Shown here: positions 1-9,435 of the stretch, in pieces | How the letters are laid out: every line of letters starts with the position of its first letter | Numbering within the stretch: the first letter of the stretch is position 1 | Source: Breoghania sp. L-A4 | Lineage (GTDB): Bacteria > Pseudomonadota > Alphaproteobacteria > Rhizobiales > Stappiaceae | Direction: 5' to 3' | Assembly (NCBI RefSeq): GCF_003432385.1 | Contig: NZ_CP031841.1 | Coordinates: 3,635,579 to 3,699,578 of the forward strand | DNA: 64,000 nucleotides | The notes under the pieces: generated by a model | Database searches by the model: none | The model's input: only the letters and a program-made list of their open reading frames with translations | Told to the model about the DNA's origin: nothing | Position numbers and translations under genes: made by a program

Positions 1-437
1 AGCGTGCGCACCGGCTCGACCAACAGCGCCTCGCGGATGCGGCGGTACTCCATGCAAGCCGCCTCGCCGGATTCGGTGATCGTCGCGGTCTTTTCCTTGC
101 CGCGCTTGCCGGTGGCGATCAGCCCGCCGTTCTCGAGTTTCCTCAGTGCGTATGTGACGGTGTGGGTGTCCTCGATGTTGAGAACCAAGCAGATGTCGGC
201 CAGGGTCTTGGGGCGGCCGCGGTGGTTGACGGAATGCAGCACCAGCACATCGAGAGGCCCGAGCCCCTCGACACCGGCCGCCGTCATGCAGCGGACCATC
301 CAGCGGTGATAGGCGTTGACCATCATGGTCACGGCGAACTCGACCTCCGACAGCGCCGGCAGCGCTCCGGACGCCAGATGCGCGGAGGAGACCACCGGCC
401 CGATGCCGGTCGATTTCGGTGCGTCGTTCGATGACAT
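1..437 (-). CDS. MarR-type winged-helix regulator, 3' end outside window
   Basis: The first 145 codons are present and the gene runs off the left edge. The start is the ATG at 437, preceded by an AGGAGG box at 445-450. The protein reads as a one-domain winged helix: an entry helix (VNAYHRWMVRCMTAAG), a helix-turn-helix (KTLADICLVLNIEDTHTVTY) and a basic wing (ATGKRGKEKTATIT), the arrangement seen in MarR-family and related regulators. It lies downstream of dctPQM on the same strand and is the only regulator beside the TRAP/hydantoinase locus, so it is the natural candidate for binding the paired palindromes at 3734 and 5219. That link is inference. Its ligand is unknown. Confidence 0.7.
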   Translation of the reverse strand, partial: MSSNDAPKSTGIGPVVSSAHLASGALPALSEVEFAVTMMVNAYHRWMVRCMTAAGVEGLGPLDVLVLHSVNHRGRPKTLADICLVLNIEDTHTVTYALRKLENGGLIATGKRGKEKTATITESGEAACMEYRRIREALLVEPVRT

Positions 438-495
438 GATGGTTCCTCCTCAACCAGAGCGCAGCCCAAACTGCCTCAACGCGCGTTCAACAATA

Positions 496-626
496 AATGT
501 CATCCCGGCCGGAGCGAATGCGGAGAGCCGGGACCCAGTAGCCATTGACCTCACGGTCTGGTCACATCGCTGGCGGCGTCGTTTACTGGCTCCCGGGTCT
601 CGCGATGCTCGCCCGGGATGACATTT
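496..626. repeat. Intergenic palindromic element (GTCATCCCGG family)
   Basis: The element begins AATGTCATCCCGG and ends CCGGGATGACATTT, with inner inverted segments, so it could fold into a long hairpin. It fills the gap between dctM and the winged-helix regulator gene. Related elements lie at 4505-5135 and 18361-18475. It may be transcribed from dctM and form a 3' hairpin, but there is no clear T-tract. Confidence 0.6.
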
Positions 627-650
627 GCCCAAACGCCCACCCGTCTTGCC

Positions 651-1958
651 TCAATGCGACATCATCGTCTGCGGCAGCCAGAGCGCCAGGCCGGGAACCG
701 CGACGATCAGCGCGACCGCGACGATCATCAGCAGGAAGAACGGCAGCGCCATGCGCGCCACCGTGAAGATGTTGCGCCCCGTCATGCCCTGCAGCACGAA
801 CAGGTTGAAGCCGACCGGCGGCGTGATCTGGCTCATCTCGACGACCAGCACCAGGTAGATGCCGAACCAGATCAGGTCGAGACCCGCCTGCTCGACCATC
901 GGCAGGATCACCGAGGTGGTCAGCACCACGACGGAAATGCCGTCGAGAAAGCAGCCCAGCACGATGAAGAACAGCGTCAGGGCCGCGAGCAGTTCGATCG
1001 GGCTGAGGCCGAGCGAGCCGATCCAGCCGGCCAGCTCGCGCGGGATCCCGGTAAAACCCATGGCGACCGTCATGAAGGCGGCGCCGGCGAGAATGAAGGC
1101 GATCATGCAGGAGGTCCGGGTCGCGCCCATCAAGGCATCGATGAAATTCGGCCGGGTCAGCGTGCCGGACGACCACGACAGCGCCAGTGACAGCACCACG
1201 CCGATGGCGGCGGCTTCCGTCGGCGAGGCAAGCCCCGCGTAGATCGAGCCGATGACGCCGGCGATCAGACCGATGACAGGAAACAGCCGGCGGGTCGCCT
1301 TGATCCGCTCGATGAACGGCACCGGCGGTTCCTTCTCGGGCATCTTCGACGGGTTCAGCAGCGCCCAGATGACGACATAGCCCATGAACAGCGCGCACAG
1401 CATGGCGCCGGGCAGAACGCCGGCGATGAACAGCCGGGCGATCGACTGCTCGGTGGCCGCGCCATAGACGATGAGAATGATCGACGGCGGGATCAGCAGG
1501 CCGAGCGTGCCGGAACCTGCCAGCGTGCCGATCGCCATGCGCTCGTCGTAGCCGCGCCGGACCAGCTCGGGCAGCGACATCTTGCCGATGGTCGCGGTGG
1601 TGGCGGCGGACGAGCCTGAGACGGCGGCGAAGATGCCGCAGCCCAAAATATTCACGTGCAGCAGCCTGCCCGGCAGGTTGCGCATCCATGGCGCCAGCCC
1701 CGCGAACATGTCCTCCGACAGCTTCGAGCGGAACAGGATTTCGCCCATCCAGATGAACATCGGCAGCGCGGTCAGGTCCCAGGAATTCGACGCGCCCCAG
1801 ACAGTGGTGGCGAGGACGGCGCCGGTGGGGGCCGAGACGAGAAGCACCATGGCGGCGAGCGCGACGCCGAACAGGGCCACCGCGACCCAAAGTCCGGTGG
1901 CGAGCGCGGCCAGCATGCCCAGGCCGAGAAACAGGGCGACAAGCGACAGATCCATCAT
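651..1958 (-). CDS. dctM: TRAP transporter large permease (DctM)
   Basis: This 435-residue protein has the length and hydrophobicity of the 12-helix DctM subunit, the ion-coupled permease of a tripartite TRAP uptake system in the inner membrane. Typical stretches are VSGSSAATTATIGK, LGLLIPPSIILIVYG and MSQITPPVGFNLFV. The first ATG (1956-1958) shares an ATGA overlap with the dctQ stop, a standard translational-coupling junction. A second ATG follows at once, so the start is certain to within one codon. The substrate is not readable from the permease. The neighbouring hydrolase genes suggest an amide or cyclic-amide carboxylate. Confidence 0.93.
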   Translation of the reverse strand: MMDLSLVALFLGLGMLAALATGLWVAVALFGVALAAMVLLVSAPTGAVLATTVWGASNSWDLTALPMFIWMGEILFRSKLSEDMFAGLAPWMRNLPGRLLHVNILGCGIFAAVSGSSAATTATIGKMSLPELVRRGYDERMAIGTLAGSGTLGLLIPPSIILIVYGAATEQSIARLFIAGVLPGAMLCALFMGYVVIWALLNPSKMPEKEPPVPFIERIKATRRLFPVIGLIAGVIGSIYAGLASPTEAAAIGVVLSLALSWSSGTLTRPNFIDALMGATRTSCMIAFILAGAAFMTVAMGFTGIPRELAGWIGSLGLSPIELLAALTLFFIVLGCFLDGISVVVLTTSVILPMVEQAGLDLIWFGIYLVLVVEMSQITPPVGFNLFVLQGMTGRNIFTVARMALPFFLLMIVAVALIVAVPGLALWLPQTMMSH

Positions 1959-2512
1959 TCGGTTCCTTCGATGGAACGGTCGGCTTCCGCCAGCACGTAG
2001 CTTGGTTCGCGCCCGCTCAGCGCCACAACGAGATCGTCGATCAGCGAGACGGCGAAGACGATGATGCCCAGCGTCATCACCGTTTGCGGAATAAACAGCG
2101 GCACCGGCACGATGCCGAAGGAGACTTCGTTGTAGAAGTAGCTGTCGTAGCTCAGCCACGCGGCGTGCCAGGCGAAATAGCAGATCAGGGCGGACGCTGC
2201 GGCCAGCACCCAGACTTCCAGCATGCGGCCGACGCTTCGCGGTACGTGCTGCAGCAGGATGGACACCCGGATGTGGGCAGCGTGCCGCAGCGTCGAGGCC
2301 AGCGCCAGGAATGAGGCTCCGACCAGCAGAAAGCCGGCGATCTCGGCGAGCGAGGGGACCAGAAGCCCGAGCGGATCGAGCCCGATGAGCCCCCGGGCGC
2401 CGTCGATCAGCCGGCAGCCCACCTGGGCGACGACCAGCAAGGCAATGGAAACGAGGCAAGCGGCGGCCAGTCCGGCGGCCGCGCGGTAGAGCCCGTCAAG
2501 AGCTGCGCGCAT
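1955..2512 (-). CDS. dctQ: TRAP transporter small permease (DctQ)
   Basis: This 185-residue protein has about four hydrophobic segments, as in DctQ subunits that bridge the DctM channel and the binding protein. Its stop overlaps the dctM start by 4 bp. It begins about 100 bp after dctP, beyond a strong hairpin at 2581-2602, so it may be translated from a weaker transcript than dctP. No good ribosome-binding site precedes the ATG at 2512. An acidic C-terminal tail (RSIEGTE) is unremarkable. Confidence 0.88.
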   Translation of the reverse strand: MRAALDGLYRAAAGLAAACLVSIALLVVAQVGCRLIDGARGLIGLDPLGLLVPSLAEIAGFLLVGASFLALASTLRHAAHIRVSILLQHVPRSVGRMLEVWVLAAASALICYFAWHAAWLSYDSYFYNEVSFGIVPVPLFIPQTVMTLGIIVFAVSLIDDLVVALSGREPSYVLAEADRSIEGTE

Positions 2513-2580
2513 GGCAAGGGTCCGATCAGCGGCGAAGGTCCGGGATGCGGGTCCGCCGGAGACGGACCCGGGACGAGAAA

Positions 2581-2602
2581 GGGCCGGTCACACGACCGGC
2601 CC
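2581..2602 (-). terminator. Terminator-like hairpin between dctP and dctQ
   Basis: A GGGCCGGTC/GACCGGCCC inverted repeat with a short loop lies just after the dctP stop codon. On the minus strand it is followed by TTTCTCG. A second perfect 8-bp inverted repeat (CGGGTCCG/CGGACCCG) lies at 2548-2570. The pair could act as an attenuator or as a 3'-end stabiliser, giving more binding protein than permease. Confidence 0.6.
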
Positions 2603-2612
2603 CTCGTTTTCG

Positions 2613-3605
2613 TTACTGCTTGGAGTAGGCCTCGACAACGGCCTTGCCGTCGTCGCCCGCGCTGGCTTCCCATTCGGAAACCATCGTCGCGCCGATGCCC
2701 TTGAGGGCTTCCTGAAGCTCGGCGGAGGGCTCCAGCACCTTGATGCCGTTATCCGCAAGCACCTTGGTCTTCTCGGCGGTCTCGGTCTTGGACGCTTCCC
2801 AGCCGCGCGTCTCGGCGGTGGCGGCGGCTTCCAGGATGGCGGCCTTCTCGGCGTCGGCCAGACCATCGAAGGCGGCCTTGTTGACGAACACCATGTTCTT
2901 CGGCAGCCAGGCCTGCGTGTCGTAATAATGGGTCAGGAAATCCCAGGCCTTGGAATTTGCGCCGGTGGACGGCGAGGTGATCATCGCCTCGACGCGGCCG
3001 GTGGAGAAGGCGGTCGGCAGATCCGGCACTTCCACCTGGGTCGGCACGGCGTCGGCCAGTTGGGCCAGACGCTCGGTGGCGGCGTTGTAGGCGCGGAATT
3101 TGAGGCCCTTCAGGTCATCGATCGTGTTGATTTCCTTCTTGGTGTAGATGCCCTGCGGCGGCCACGGCACCGTGAACAGGAGCTGCAGGCCCTGTGCTTC
3201 GAGCTTCTGCTCCAGAAGCGGCTTGGACGCCTGGTAGAGTTTCCAGGCGGCGTCGTAGGAATTGGCCATGAAGGGCACCGAGTCGACGCCGAAGACCGGG
3301 TCCTCGTTCGACAGGCGCGAGACCAGCACCTCGCCGATGGGCGCCAGGCCCTTGCGCACGGCGTTCTTGATTTCCGGGTGCTTGAACAGCGAGCCGGCCG
3401 AATGGATCTGGATGGTCAGCGAACCGCCGGTCTTCTCGGAGATGTCCTTGGCGAATTCGGCGATGTTCATCGTGTGGAAGTTGCTGTCGCCGTACGGCGT
3501 CGGCATGTCCCACTTTGTTTCGGCGGAGGCGGAGGCGATACCGGCAAGACCGATGGCAGCGGCGGCGGCGAGCCGGACGGCGGAAATGCGACGTGAATGC
3601 AGCAT
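2613..3605 (-). CDS. dctP: TRAP transporter periplasmic binding protein (DctP)
   Basis: This 330-residue solute-binding protein captures the substrate in the periplasm and delivers it to DctQM. An N-terminal signal peptide ends near ASASAETKW. The body has the DctP pattern, including WPPQGIYTKKEINTIDDLKG and the Arg-containing LKFRAYN, where the family has its carboxylate-binding arginine. I chose the ATG at 3605 because a purine-rich AAGAGGAGA box lies just upstream and the signal peptide begins there. An upstream in-frame start at 3677 would add 24 residues ahead of the signal. Expression is probably set by the operator at 3734-3755. Confidence 0.93.
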   Translation of the reverse strand: MLHSRRISAVRLAAAAAIGLAGIASASAETKWDMPTPYGDSNFHTMNIAEFAKDISEKTGGSLTIQIHSAGSLFKHPEIKNAVRKGLAPIGEVLVSRLSNEDPVFGVDSVPFMANSYDAAWKLYQASKPLLEQKLEAQGLQLLFTVPWPPQGIYTKKEINTIDDLKGLKFRAYNAATERLAQLADAVPTQVEVPDLPTAFSTGRVEAMITSPSTGANSKAWDFLTHYYDTQAWLPKNMVFVNKAAFDGLADAEKAAILEAAATAETRGWEASKTETAEKTKVLADNGIKVLEPSAELQEALKGIGATMVSEWEASAGDDGKAVVEAYSKQ

Positions 3606-3733
3606 GATATTCTCCTCTTGGAAGCGGGACTTTGATCCTCGTTTCAGCACCGCGAACGGCGTAACCTTGCTGGACAAGATCCGTCGGAGCGCATGGTACG
3701 CGTTTCAGGCTAGTCCGGGCAGAAACAAACATC

Positions 3734-3755
3734 AACAATTTATCGACAAAATGTC
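3734..3755. promoter_or_regulatory. 22-bp operator, copy 1 (dctP / hydrolase divergent region)
   Basis: Arms AACAATTT and AAAATGTC flank the six-base centre ATCGAC. The site lies between the divergent dctP and metallo-hydrolase genes. It matches the site at 5219-5240 in 20 of 22 positions, which is most unlikely by chance in this GC-rich DNA. It is probably the operator of a local dimeric regulator, perhaps the winged-helix protein at 1-437. Confidence 0.75.
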
Positions 3756-3809
3756 GCTATGCGCCCAAAACCCGAGCACCATACTCAATAACAGGCAGGA
3801 CTCCGACCA

Positions 3810-4496
3810 ATGAGCGTGCAATACGACGTGCTGGTGCCAGGCTCGAGCCTGGCGTTTGAGGGTGGCTTCTTCGGCATATCGTCGATCGTCCTGGTCACGG
3901 TGGGTGACACAAAGGCGCTGTTCGATTGCGGCCACGGGGTCACGCGGCGGCTTCTGCTCACCGCCTTGAAACAGCGCGGGCTTGAGCCCGACGACATCGA
4001 TCTGCTGGTCTTCTCGCACGGCCATTTCGATCACGTGCTGAACATGGATCTGTTTCCCGGCGCGCCGATCCTGATGAGCCGCGACGAGCGCGACTATATC
4101 GAAAGCCCCTTCCCCGACGATCCCGCCACGCCGCGCTACCTGCCGCAGCTGCTCGATCCGCGCGACGTGCAGCTGATCGACGGCGAGGCGGAAATCCTGC
4201 CCGGCGTGACGCTATTCCCCACTCCCGGCCACGCGCCCGGGCATGTGGCGCTGGAACTTGCGGCGGACGAAGGCCCGGTGGTGCTGGCGGCGGACGCGCT
4301 AAAGACGGTGCGCGAGGCGTCCACCGGCATTCCGGACATGGAGATCGACCCGCTCAAGCGCGGCGCGGCCTCCATTCAGGAATGCCTGCGCCGCGGCCGC
4401 ACGATCGTGCCCGGCCACTTCCCCACCATCCACCGCGCCGACGACGGCAAGCTGTCGTGGACGGGGATTCAGGAGATGCCGCTGCTGATCAGGTGA
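3810..4496 (+). CDS. Metallo-beta-lactamase-fold hydrolase
   Basis: This 228-residue protein carries the zinc motif HGHFDH (HxHxDH) at about residue 70, then a PGHAPGH histidine, the aspartate in AADAL and a late PGHFPTIH histidine, so both metal sites of the fold look complete. Closest in layout are the N-acyl-homoserine-lactonase-like and related ester/lactone hydrolases, but the substrate cannot be read from sequence. There is no signal peptide, so it is cytoplasmic. It is divergent from dctP and sits under the same palindrome, which suggests it hydrolyses the imported compound or a product of the hydantoinase. Confidence 0.88.
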   Translation: MSVQYDVLVPGSSLAFEGGFFGISSIVLVTVGDTKALFDCGHGVTRRLLLTALKQRGLEPDDIDLLVFSHGHFDHVLNMDLFPGAPILMSRDERDYIESPFPDDPATPRYLPQLLDPRDVQLIDGEAEILPGVTLFPTPGHAPGHVALELAADEGPVVLAADALKTVREASTGIPDMEIDPLKRGAASIQECLRRGRTIVPGHFPTIHRADDGKLSWTGIQEMPLLIR

Positions 4497-4504
4497 GAGT
4501 GGCC

Positions 4505-5135
4505 ACCCCCAGACCTTCGCCCCACGCTGGATGTCATCGAGGGTGGAGCTGGCATTGGCGCAAAGGCGGTGGGGCCTGTGGCTACTGGATCTCCGCCTTC
4601 GCGGTGATGACACGAAGTATATGGCCGGACTTGCCTCGGCATGCGTCGTTGCTGCCCAGCCCTCCACCGTCACCCCGGACGCAATGCGACATGCAATGCC
4701 GCTTTGCAGGTCCGGGCGCAGGGTTCGGGTCCCGGGTCTGCGGAGCATCGTTTCACGCCGCACCGCGCCCGGGATGACATCGAGGCTGATATACACGGTG
4801 TTGGCGTCGATGATCGCGGCACCGCTCCGGGTCGAAGCTGCGCTAGCGCGCCGGGGACAGGGCGTCGGCTGAGGACAGCAGAGTGGATCCCCGGTCCAGC
4901 CGGGGATGACACCGAATGTGGGGCCGGCGTCGGATTGGTCGCGCACATACCTCTCCACGCCGTCATCCCGCACATGATGCGGGATCCATTCCGCGATGCC
5001 GCCCCGCGGGGACGGTGTCGAGAGTCGTCACACGCATCGCAGAAAACCGCGACCATCACCCGTGCCGGGGGATCACGGAATGGATCCCGGGCCTGCGGAG
5101 CAGCACTCTCGTGCTGCGCCGCGCCCGGGATGACA
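4505..5135. repeat. Cluster of GTCATCCCGG-type palindromic elements
   Basis: The 790 bp between the hydrolase and the hydantoinase hold no convincing gene. Instead there are several partial copies of the palindromic element: recurring GATGTCATC, GGATCCCGGG, CCGGGATGAC and GCGCCCGGGATGACATCG strings, most clearly at about 4671-4783 and 4961-5133. Short open frames here in several phases have repeat-derived composition and no start signals. Confidence 0.6.
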
Positions 5136-5218
5136 TCGGGGGTTTTGCCGACCGCCAGAAGGCCCTGGTGCTTAATCTTCCCTTCCCCCTTCCCGCCCAG
5201 CCGCCACACCTCCTCATT

Positions 5219-5240
5219 GACAATTTATCGACAAATTGTC
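5219..5240. promoter_or_regulatory. 22-bp operator, copy 2 (hydantoinase promoter)
   Basis: A perfect inverted repeat, arms GACAATTT and AAATTGTC around ATCGAC, lies 46 bp before the hydantoinase start. It is the better of the two copies (see 3734-3755). A repressor bound here would cover the likely promoter or 5' leader. Confidence 0.78.
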
Positions 5241-5286
5241 AGCATCACGAAAATTCCTTCCGGCACCAGACACTCGGGACAGGCAC

Positions 5287-8200
5287 ATGACGGCGAAATG
5301 GGACTTCTGGATCGACCGCGGCGGCACGTTCACCGACATCGTGGCGCGTGACCCTGAGGGCGAGATTCGCGCCCACAAGGTGCTGTCCGAAAACCCGGAA
5401 GCCTATCGCGACGCCGCCATCCAGGGCATCCGCGAGCTGATGGGCGTGACCCCCGGCGAGCGCGTGCCGGCGGAAAAAATCTCGGCTGTGAAGATGGGCA
5501 CGACGGTGGCCACCAACGCGCTGCTGGAGCGCAAGGGCGACCGCACGCTTTTGCTGATCACCAAGGGGTTTCGCGACGCGCTGGAGATCGGCTACCAGGA
5601 CCGGCCGGACATTTTCGCCAAGGAAATCATCAAGCCGGAATTGCTCTATGAGCGCGTGTCCGAGATCGACGAGCGCGTGCGCGCCGACGGCACGGTGGAA
5701 CGCGCACCGGATCTGGAGGCTGCGCGCGCCGCGCTTCAGGCCGCGTTTGACGACGGCATCCGCTCCGCGGCCATCGTCCTGATGCACGCCTACGCCTATC
5801 CCGAGCATGAAAAGCAGATCGCGGCGCTTGCCCGCGAGGTCGGCTTCCCGCAGATCTCCGTCAGCCACGAGGTCTCGCCGCTGATGAAGCTGGTGGGCCG
5901 CGGCGACACGACGGTCGTCGACGCCTATCTGTCGCCGATCCTGCGCCGCTATGTGGAGCAGGTGGCCGAGGAACTGCAGATCGAGGGCACCGGCTGCCGG
6001 CTGATGTTCATGCAATCCTCGGGCGGGCTGACGGCGGCCGAGCTGTTCCAGGGCAAGGACGCCATCCTGTCGGGTCCCGCCGGCGGCGTCGTCGGCGCGG
6101 TCGAGACCTCGAAGATGGCGGGTTTCGGCAAGATCATCGGCTTCGACATGGGCGGCACCTCAACCGACGTCTCGCATTTCAACGGGGAATACGAGCGCGC
6201 TTTCGAGACGGAAGTCGCCGGCGTTCGCATGCGCGCGCCGATGATGATGATCCACACGGTGGCCGCCGGCGGCGGCTCGATCCTGCATTACCGCGACGGC
6301 CGCTTCCAGGTCGGCCCCGACAGCGCCGGCGCCAACCCCGGCCCGGCGTGCTACCGCCGCGGCGGGCCGCTCGCCGTGACCGACGCCAACGTGATGACCG
6401 GCAAGCTGGCGCCGGAGTTCTTCCCGAGGATTTTCGGCCCCAACCAGGACGAAAGCCTGGATGTCGAGGCGGTGAAGTCCGCCTTCGCCGCGATGGCGGA
6501 GAAGATCGGCGACGGCAAGACCCCGGAAGAGGTCGCAGACGGCTTCCTGAAGATCGCCGTCGAGAACATGGCCAACGCCATCAAGAAGATCTCGGTGCAG
6601 CGCGGCTACGACGTCACCGAATACGCGTTGACGTGCTTTGGCGGCGCGGGCGGGCAAAGCGCCTGCATGGTGGCCGACAGCCTCGGCATGACCACCGTCA
6701 TCGTGCATCCGCTGTCCGGCATTCTCTCGGCCTACGGCATGGGGCTCGCCGACGTCCGCTCCACGCGCCAGCAGGCGGTGGTCAAGCGGCTGGATGAGGC
6801 GCTGCTGCCCGATCTCGACGCGCTCAAGGCCGAGCTCGCCGCCATCACCGAAGCGGAACTCGACGGCCAGGGCATCACGGCGGACAAACGCGAGACGCTG
6901 GCGCGCGCGCATCTGCGCTACGAGGGCACGGACACGCCCATGCCGGTGACGCTCGGCGCAATCGCCGCGATGCTCGGGGAATTCGAAGCCGCGCACAAGG
7001 CGCAGTTCGGATTCGTCTACGAGAACAAGCCGATCGTCGTGGAAGCGCTGGAAGTGGAGACCATCGGCGGCGGCGCGGGGCTGGACGAGCCCGACCGCGA
7101 CGTCACGGACGCCAAGGCGGAGGCCACGGCGCGCACCCGCTTCTACGCCGCCGGCGGCTGGCACGAGGCCGGGATCTTCAAACGCGACACCCTCACCCCG
7201 GGCATGACGGTCACCGGCCCCGCGCTGATCATGGAGCCGCATGCGACCATCGTCGTCGAGCCGGGCTGGCAGGCCGCGGTCACACCCAAGGACCATGTAG
7301 TGCTCAAGCGGATCGTGGCGCTCAGGCGCAACGCGGCGCTGGGCACCGAGGCCGATCCGGTCATGCTGGAGGTGTTCAACAACCTGTTCATGTCGATCGC
7401 CGAGCAGATGGGGGTGACGCTGCAGAACACCGCCTATTCGGTCAACATCAAGGAGCGGCTCGACTTCTCCTGCGCCGTCTTCGACGCCGACGGCACGCTG
7501 GTCGCCAACGCGCCGCACATGCCGGTGCATCTAGGCTCCATGGACCGCTCGGTGGAAACCGTCATCAAGCTCAACGAGGGCAGGATCCGCCCCGGCGACG
7601 TCTTCGCGCTCAACGCGCCGTATAACGGCGGCACCCACCTGCCCGACATCACCGTCGTCTCGCCGGTCTTCGACGATGACGGCGACAAGATCCTGTTCTG
7701 GGCGGCCTCGCGCGGCCACCACGCCGACGTCGGCGGCACGGCGCCGGGCTCCATGACCCCGCGCGCCACCACGGTGGACGAGGAAGGCGTGCTGATCGAC
7801 AACTTCCTTCTGGTCGACAAGGGCCATTTCCGCGAAGCGGAGACCCACGCGCTGCTGACCGACCACAAGTATCCCTGCCGCAACCCGGTCCAGAACATCG
7901 CCGATCTGAAGGCGCAGATCGCCGCCAACGAAAAGGGCGTGCAGGAACTGCGCAAGATGGTCAGCCACTTCGGCCTCGACGTGGTGCAGGCCTACATGGG
8001 CCACGTGCAGGACAACGCGGCGGAAAGCGTGCGCCGGGTCATCGACGCGCTGCACGACAGCACGTTCTCGATCACCACCGACCAGGGCGCGACGATCGCG
8101 GTCAAGATCACGGTCGACAAGGACAAGCGCGAGGCCACCGTCGATTTCACCGGCACCTCGGGCCAGCAGCCGTCCAACTTCAATGCGCCGGAACCGGTGA

Positions 8201-8882
8201 CCCGCGCCGCTGTGCTCTACTGCTTCCGCGTCATGGTAGACGGCGACATCCCGATGAACGCCGGCTGTCTCAGGCCGATCAACATCGTCATCCCCGACGA
8301 CTGCATGCTGCGGCCGCATTATCCTGCGGCCGTCGTCGCCGGCAATGTCGAGACCTCGCAGCACGTCACCAACGTGCTGTTCGGCGCGCTGAAGGCCATG
8401 GCGGCGTCGGAAGGCACGATGAACAATCTCACCTTCGGCAACGACACCTACCAGTACTACGAGACCATCTGCTCCGGCTCGCCCGCCGGCCCCGGCTTCA
8501 ACGGCACCGACGGCGTCCATGTGCACATGACGAACTCGCGCCTGACCGATCCGGAGGTGCTGGAATTCCGCTTCCCCGTGCTGCTGGAGGATTTCCACAT
8601 CCGCGAAAACTCGGGCGGCAAGGGCAAGTGGCACGCCGGCAACGGCACCAGGCGCACGCTGCGCTTTCTCGAGGAAATGGACTGCGCCATCCTCGCCTCC
8701 CACCGCACGGTCCGTCCGCACGGGCTGGAAGGCGGCGAGCCGGGCGAACTCGGCCAGACGCTGGTGCGGCGCCAGAACGGCGAGATCGAGGAGTTGCGCG
8801 GCTGCGACCAGACGATCCTGAAACCCGGCGAGGCGGTGATCGTCATCACCCGACCGGCGGCGGTTTCGGCAAGGCGAACTGA
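5287..8882 (+). CDS. Hydantoinase/5-oxoprolinase family protein (HyuA-HyuB fusion), frameshift at 3' end
   Basis: This is a cytoplasmic ATP-dependent cyclic-amide hydrolase of the 5-oxoprolinase/N-methylhydantoinase type. The N-terminal HyuA part ([11 protein letters not shown] near residue 10, [14 protein letters not shown] near 285) joins the HyuB part from about residue 695 ([13 protein letters not shown]). I chose the ATG at 5287: an earlier ATG at 5236 lies inside the operator, while the family motif begins at once after 5287. The family normally ends in a glycine-rich TPTGGGFG tail. Here that tail ([10 protein letters not shown], stop 8880-8882) is in the next frame, and the frame is restored by one C in the run at 8849-8851, giving 1198 residues. 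As given, the frame instead runs to 9096 with an unrelated tail. Confidence 0.9.
8839..8874 (+). repeat. Direct repeat, copy 1: 3' end of hydantoinase gene
   Basis: These 36 bp, running from ATCGTCATCACCC to GGTTTCGGCAAGG, encode the last residues of the hydantoinase. They recur at 9964-10001 with only two extra C bases. Together the copies bracket about 1.1 kb with a small exported peptide and a BA14K gene. Confidence 0.8.
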
Positions 8883-9055
8883 GAGGCGCAATTGGAGGGC
8901 GGCGAACGCGGCGCTCTCCGATGCCGGCGATCGAACGCCTGAAGAGGCGGGCGCAGTCGTTTCGTCTCATGCATCGTCTTTGTTGGCTTGCGGGAACGAT
9001 GACGGCACCCAATATGTTTGGAGAGCGCCGCTGTCCTTCAGACGAGGGGCAGCGA

Positions 9056-9095
9056 CGCCCGGGATCGCGGCGATCCGGGCGCATTCTTATTTCTG
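9056..9095 (+). terminator. Possible terminator after hydantoinase region
   Basis: CGCCCGGGATCG and CGATCCGGGCG form a stem with a one-base bulge around a CGG loop, followed by CATTCTTATTT. It lies about 175 bp after the restored stop of the hydantoinase and just before the promoter of the small exported peptide. The 305 bp between these genes otherwise hold nothing recognisable. Confidence 0.45.
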
Positions 9096-9149
9096 AACGC
9101 CGGGTGAACACCCGTCTCAGATCCGGTTCAGCCGCATCGCGCCATTGTG
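9094..9149 (+). promoter_or_regulatory. TGAAC-repeat promoter, copy 1
   Basis: Two TGAAC repeats start 11 bp apart (9094 and 9105). GTTCA follows at 9126 and CATTGTG at 9143. The same elements with identical spacing precede the BA14K gene at 13473. An 11-bp direct repeat is typical of OmpR/PhoB-type response-regulator sites, so I infer two-component control. GTTCAG and CATTGT could be the -35 and -10 regions, but their spacing is short. Confidence 0.6.
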
Positions 9150-9187
9150 TTCCCTGACGCTCAAACCCGAGGGCATCGGAGTTCTCC

Positions 9188-9313
9188 ATGTTCGCTTTCA
9201 TGAAGACCGCAGTTGCCCTCTCCGCGCTCGCCGTCGTCGCCATGCCCGGTGCCACCACAGCGACCGCCAATGCCCGGTGGCGTCACAAATGTCGGCGCGG
9301 ATGGAACAGATAA
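9188..9313 (+). CDS. Small exported peptide, 41 residues
   Basis: MFAFMKTAVALSALAVVAMP begins a typical signal peptide ending near TATANA, which leaves a very short basic, Trp/Arg-rich mature part (RWRHKCRRGWNR). The N-terminus resembles that of the BA14K protein at 13473, and the two genes share the same promoter layout. It could be a BA14K-like gene cut back to its signal peptide, or a genuine short secreted peptide. Its stop is followed by about 120 bp without a gene. Confidence 0.5.
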   Translation: MFAFMKTAVALSALAVVAMPGATTATANARWRHKCRRGWNR

Positions 9314-9435
9314 CGCTCCGGAACGTTATGAATCATATGCCTTGGATAGATGCCGTCATCGCTAAGCAGATCATGCCAGCCGACGACGGGTGCTGCGGCG
9401 CATGCCGATACCCTCAATCCTGGAATGCGGGAGCA

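Noticed and set aside
583-1890. A 435-residue open frame opposite to and out of phase with dctM
   Set aside because: Its composition is Arg/His/Ala-rich shadow coding. The overlapping minus-strand frame 651-1958 is a clear DctM permease.
5236-5286. Upstream start of the hydantoinase at 5236
   Set aside because: This ATG lies within the palindromic operator and the extra 17 residues have no family match. ATG 5287 leads straight into the HyuA motif.
4641-5351. Open frames in the 4.5-5.3 kb gap
   Set aside because: They run through palindromic repeats and the operator and show no start signals or family features.
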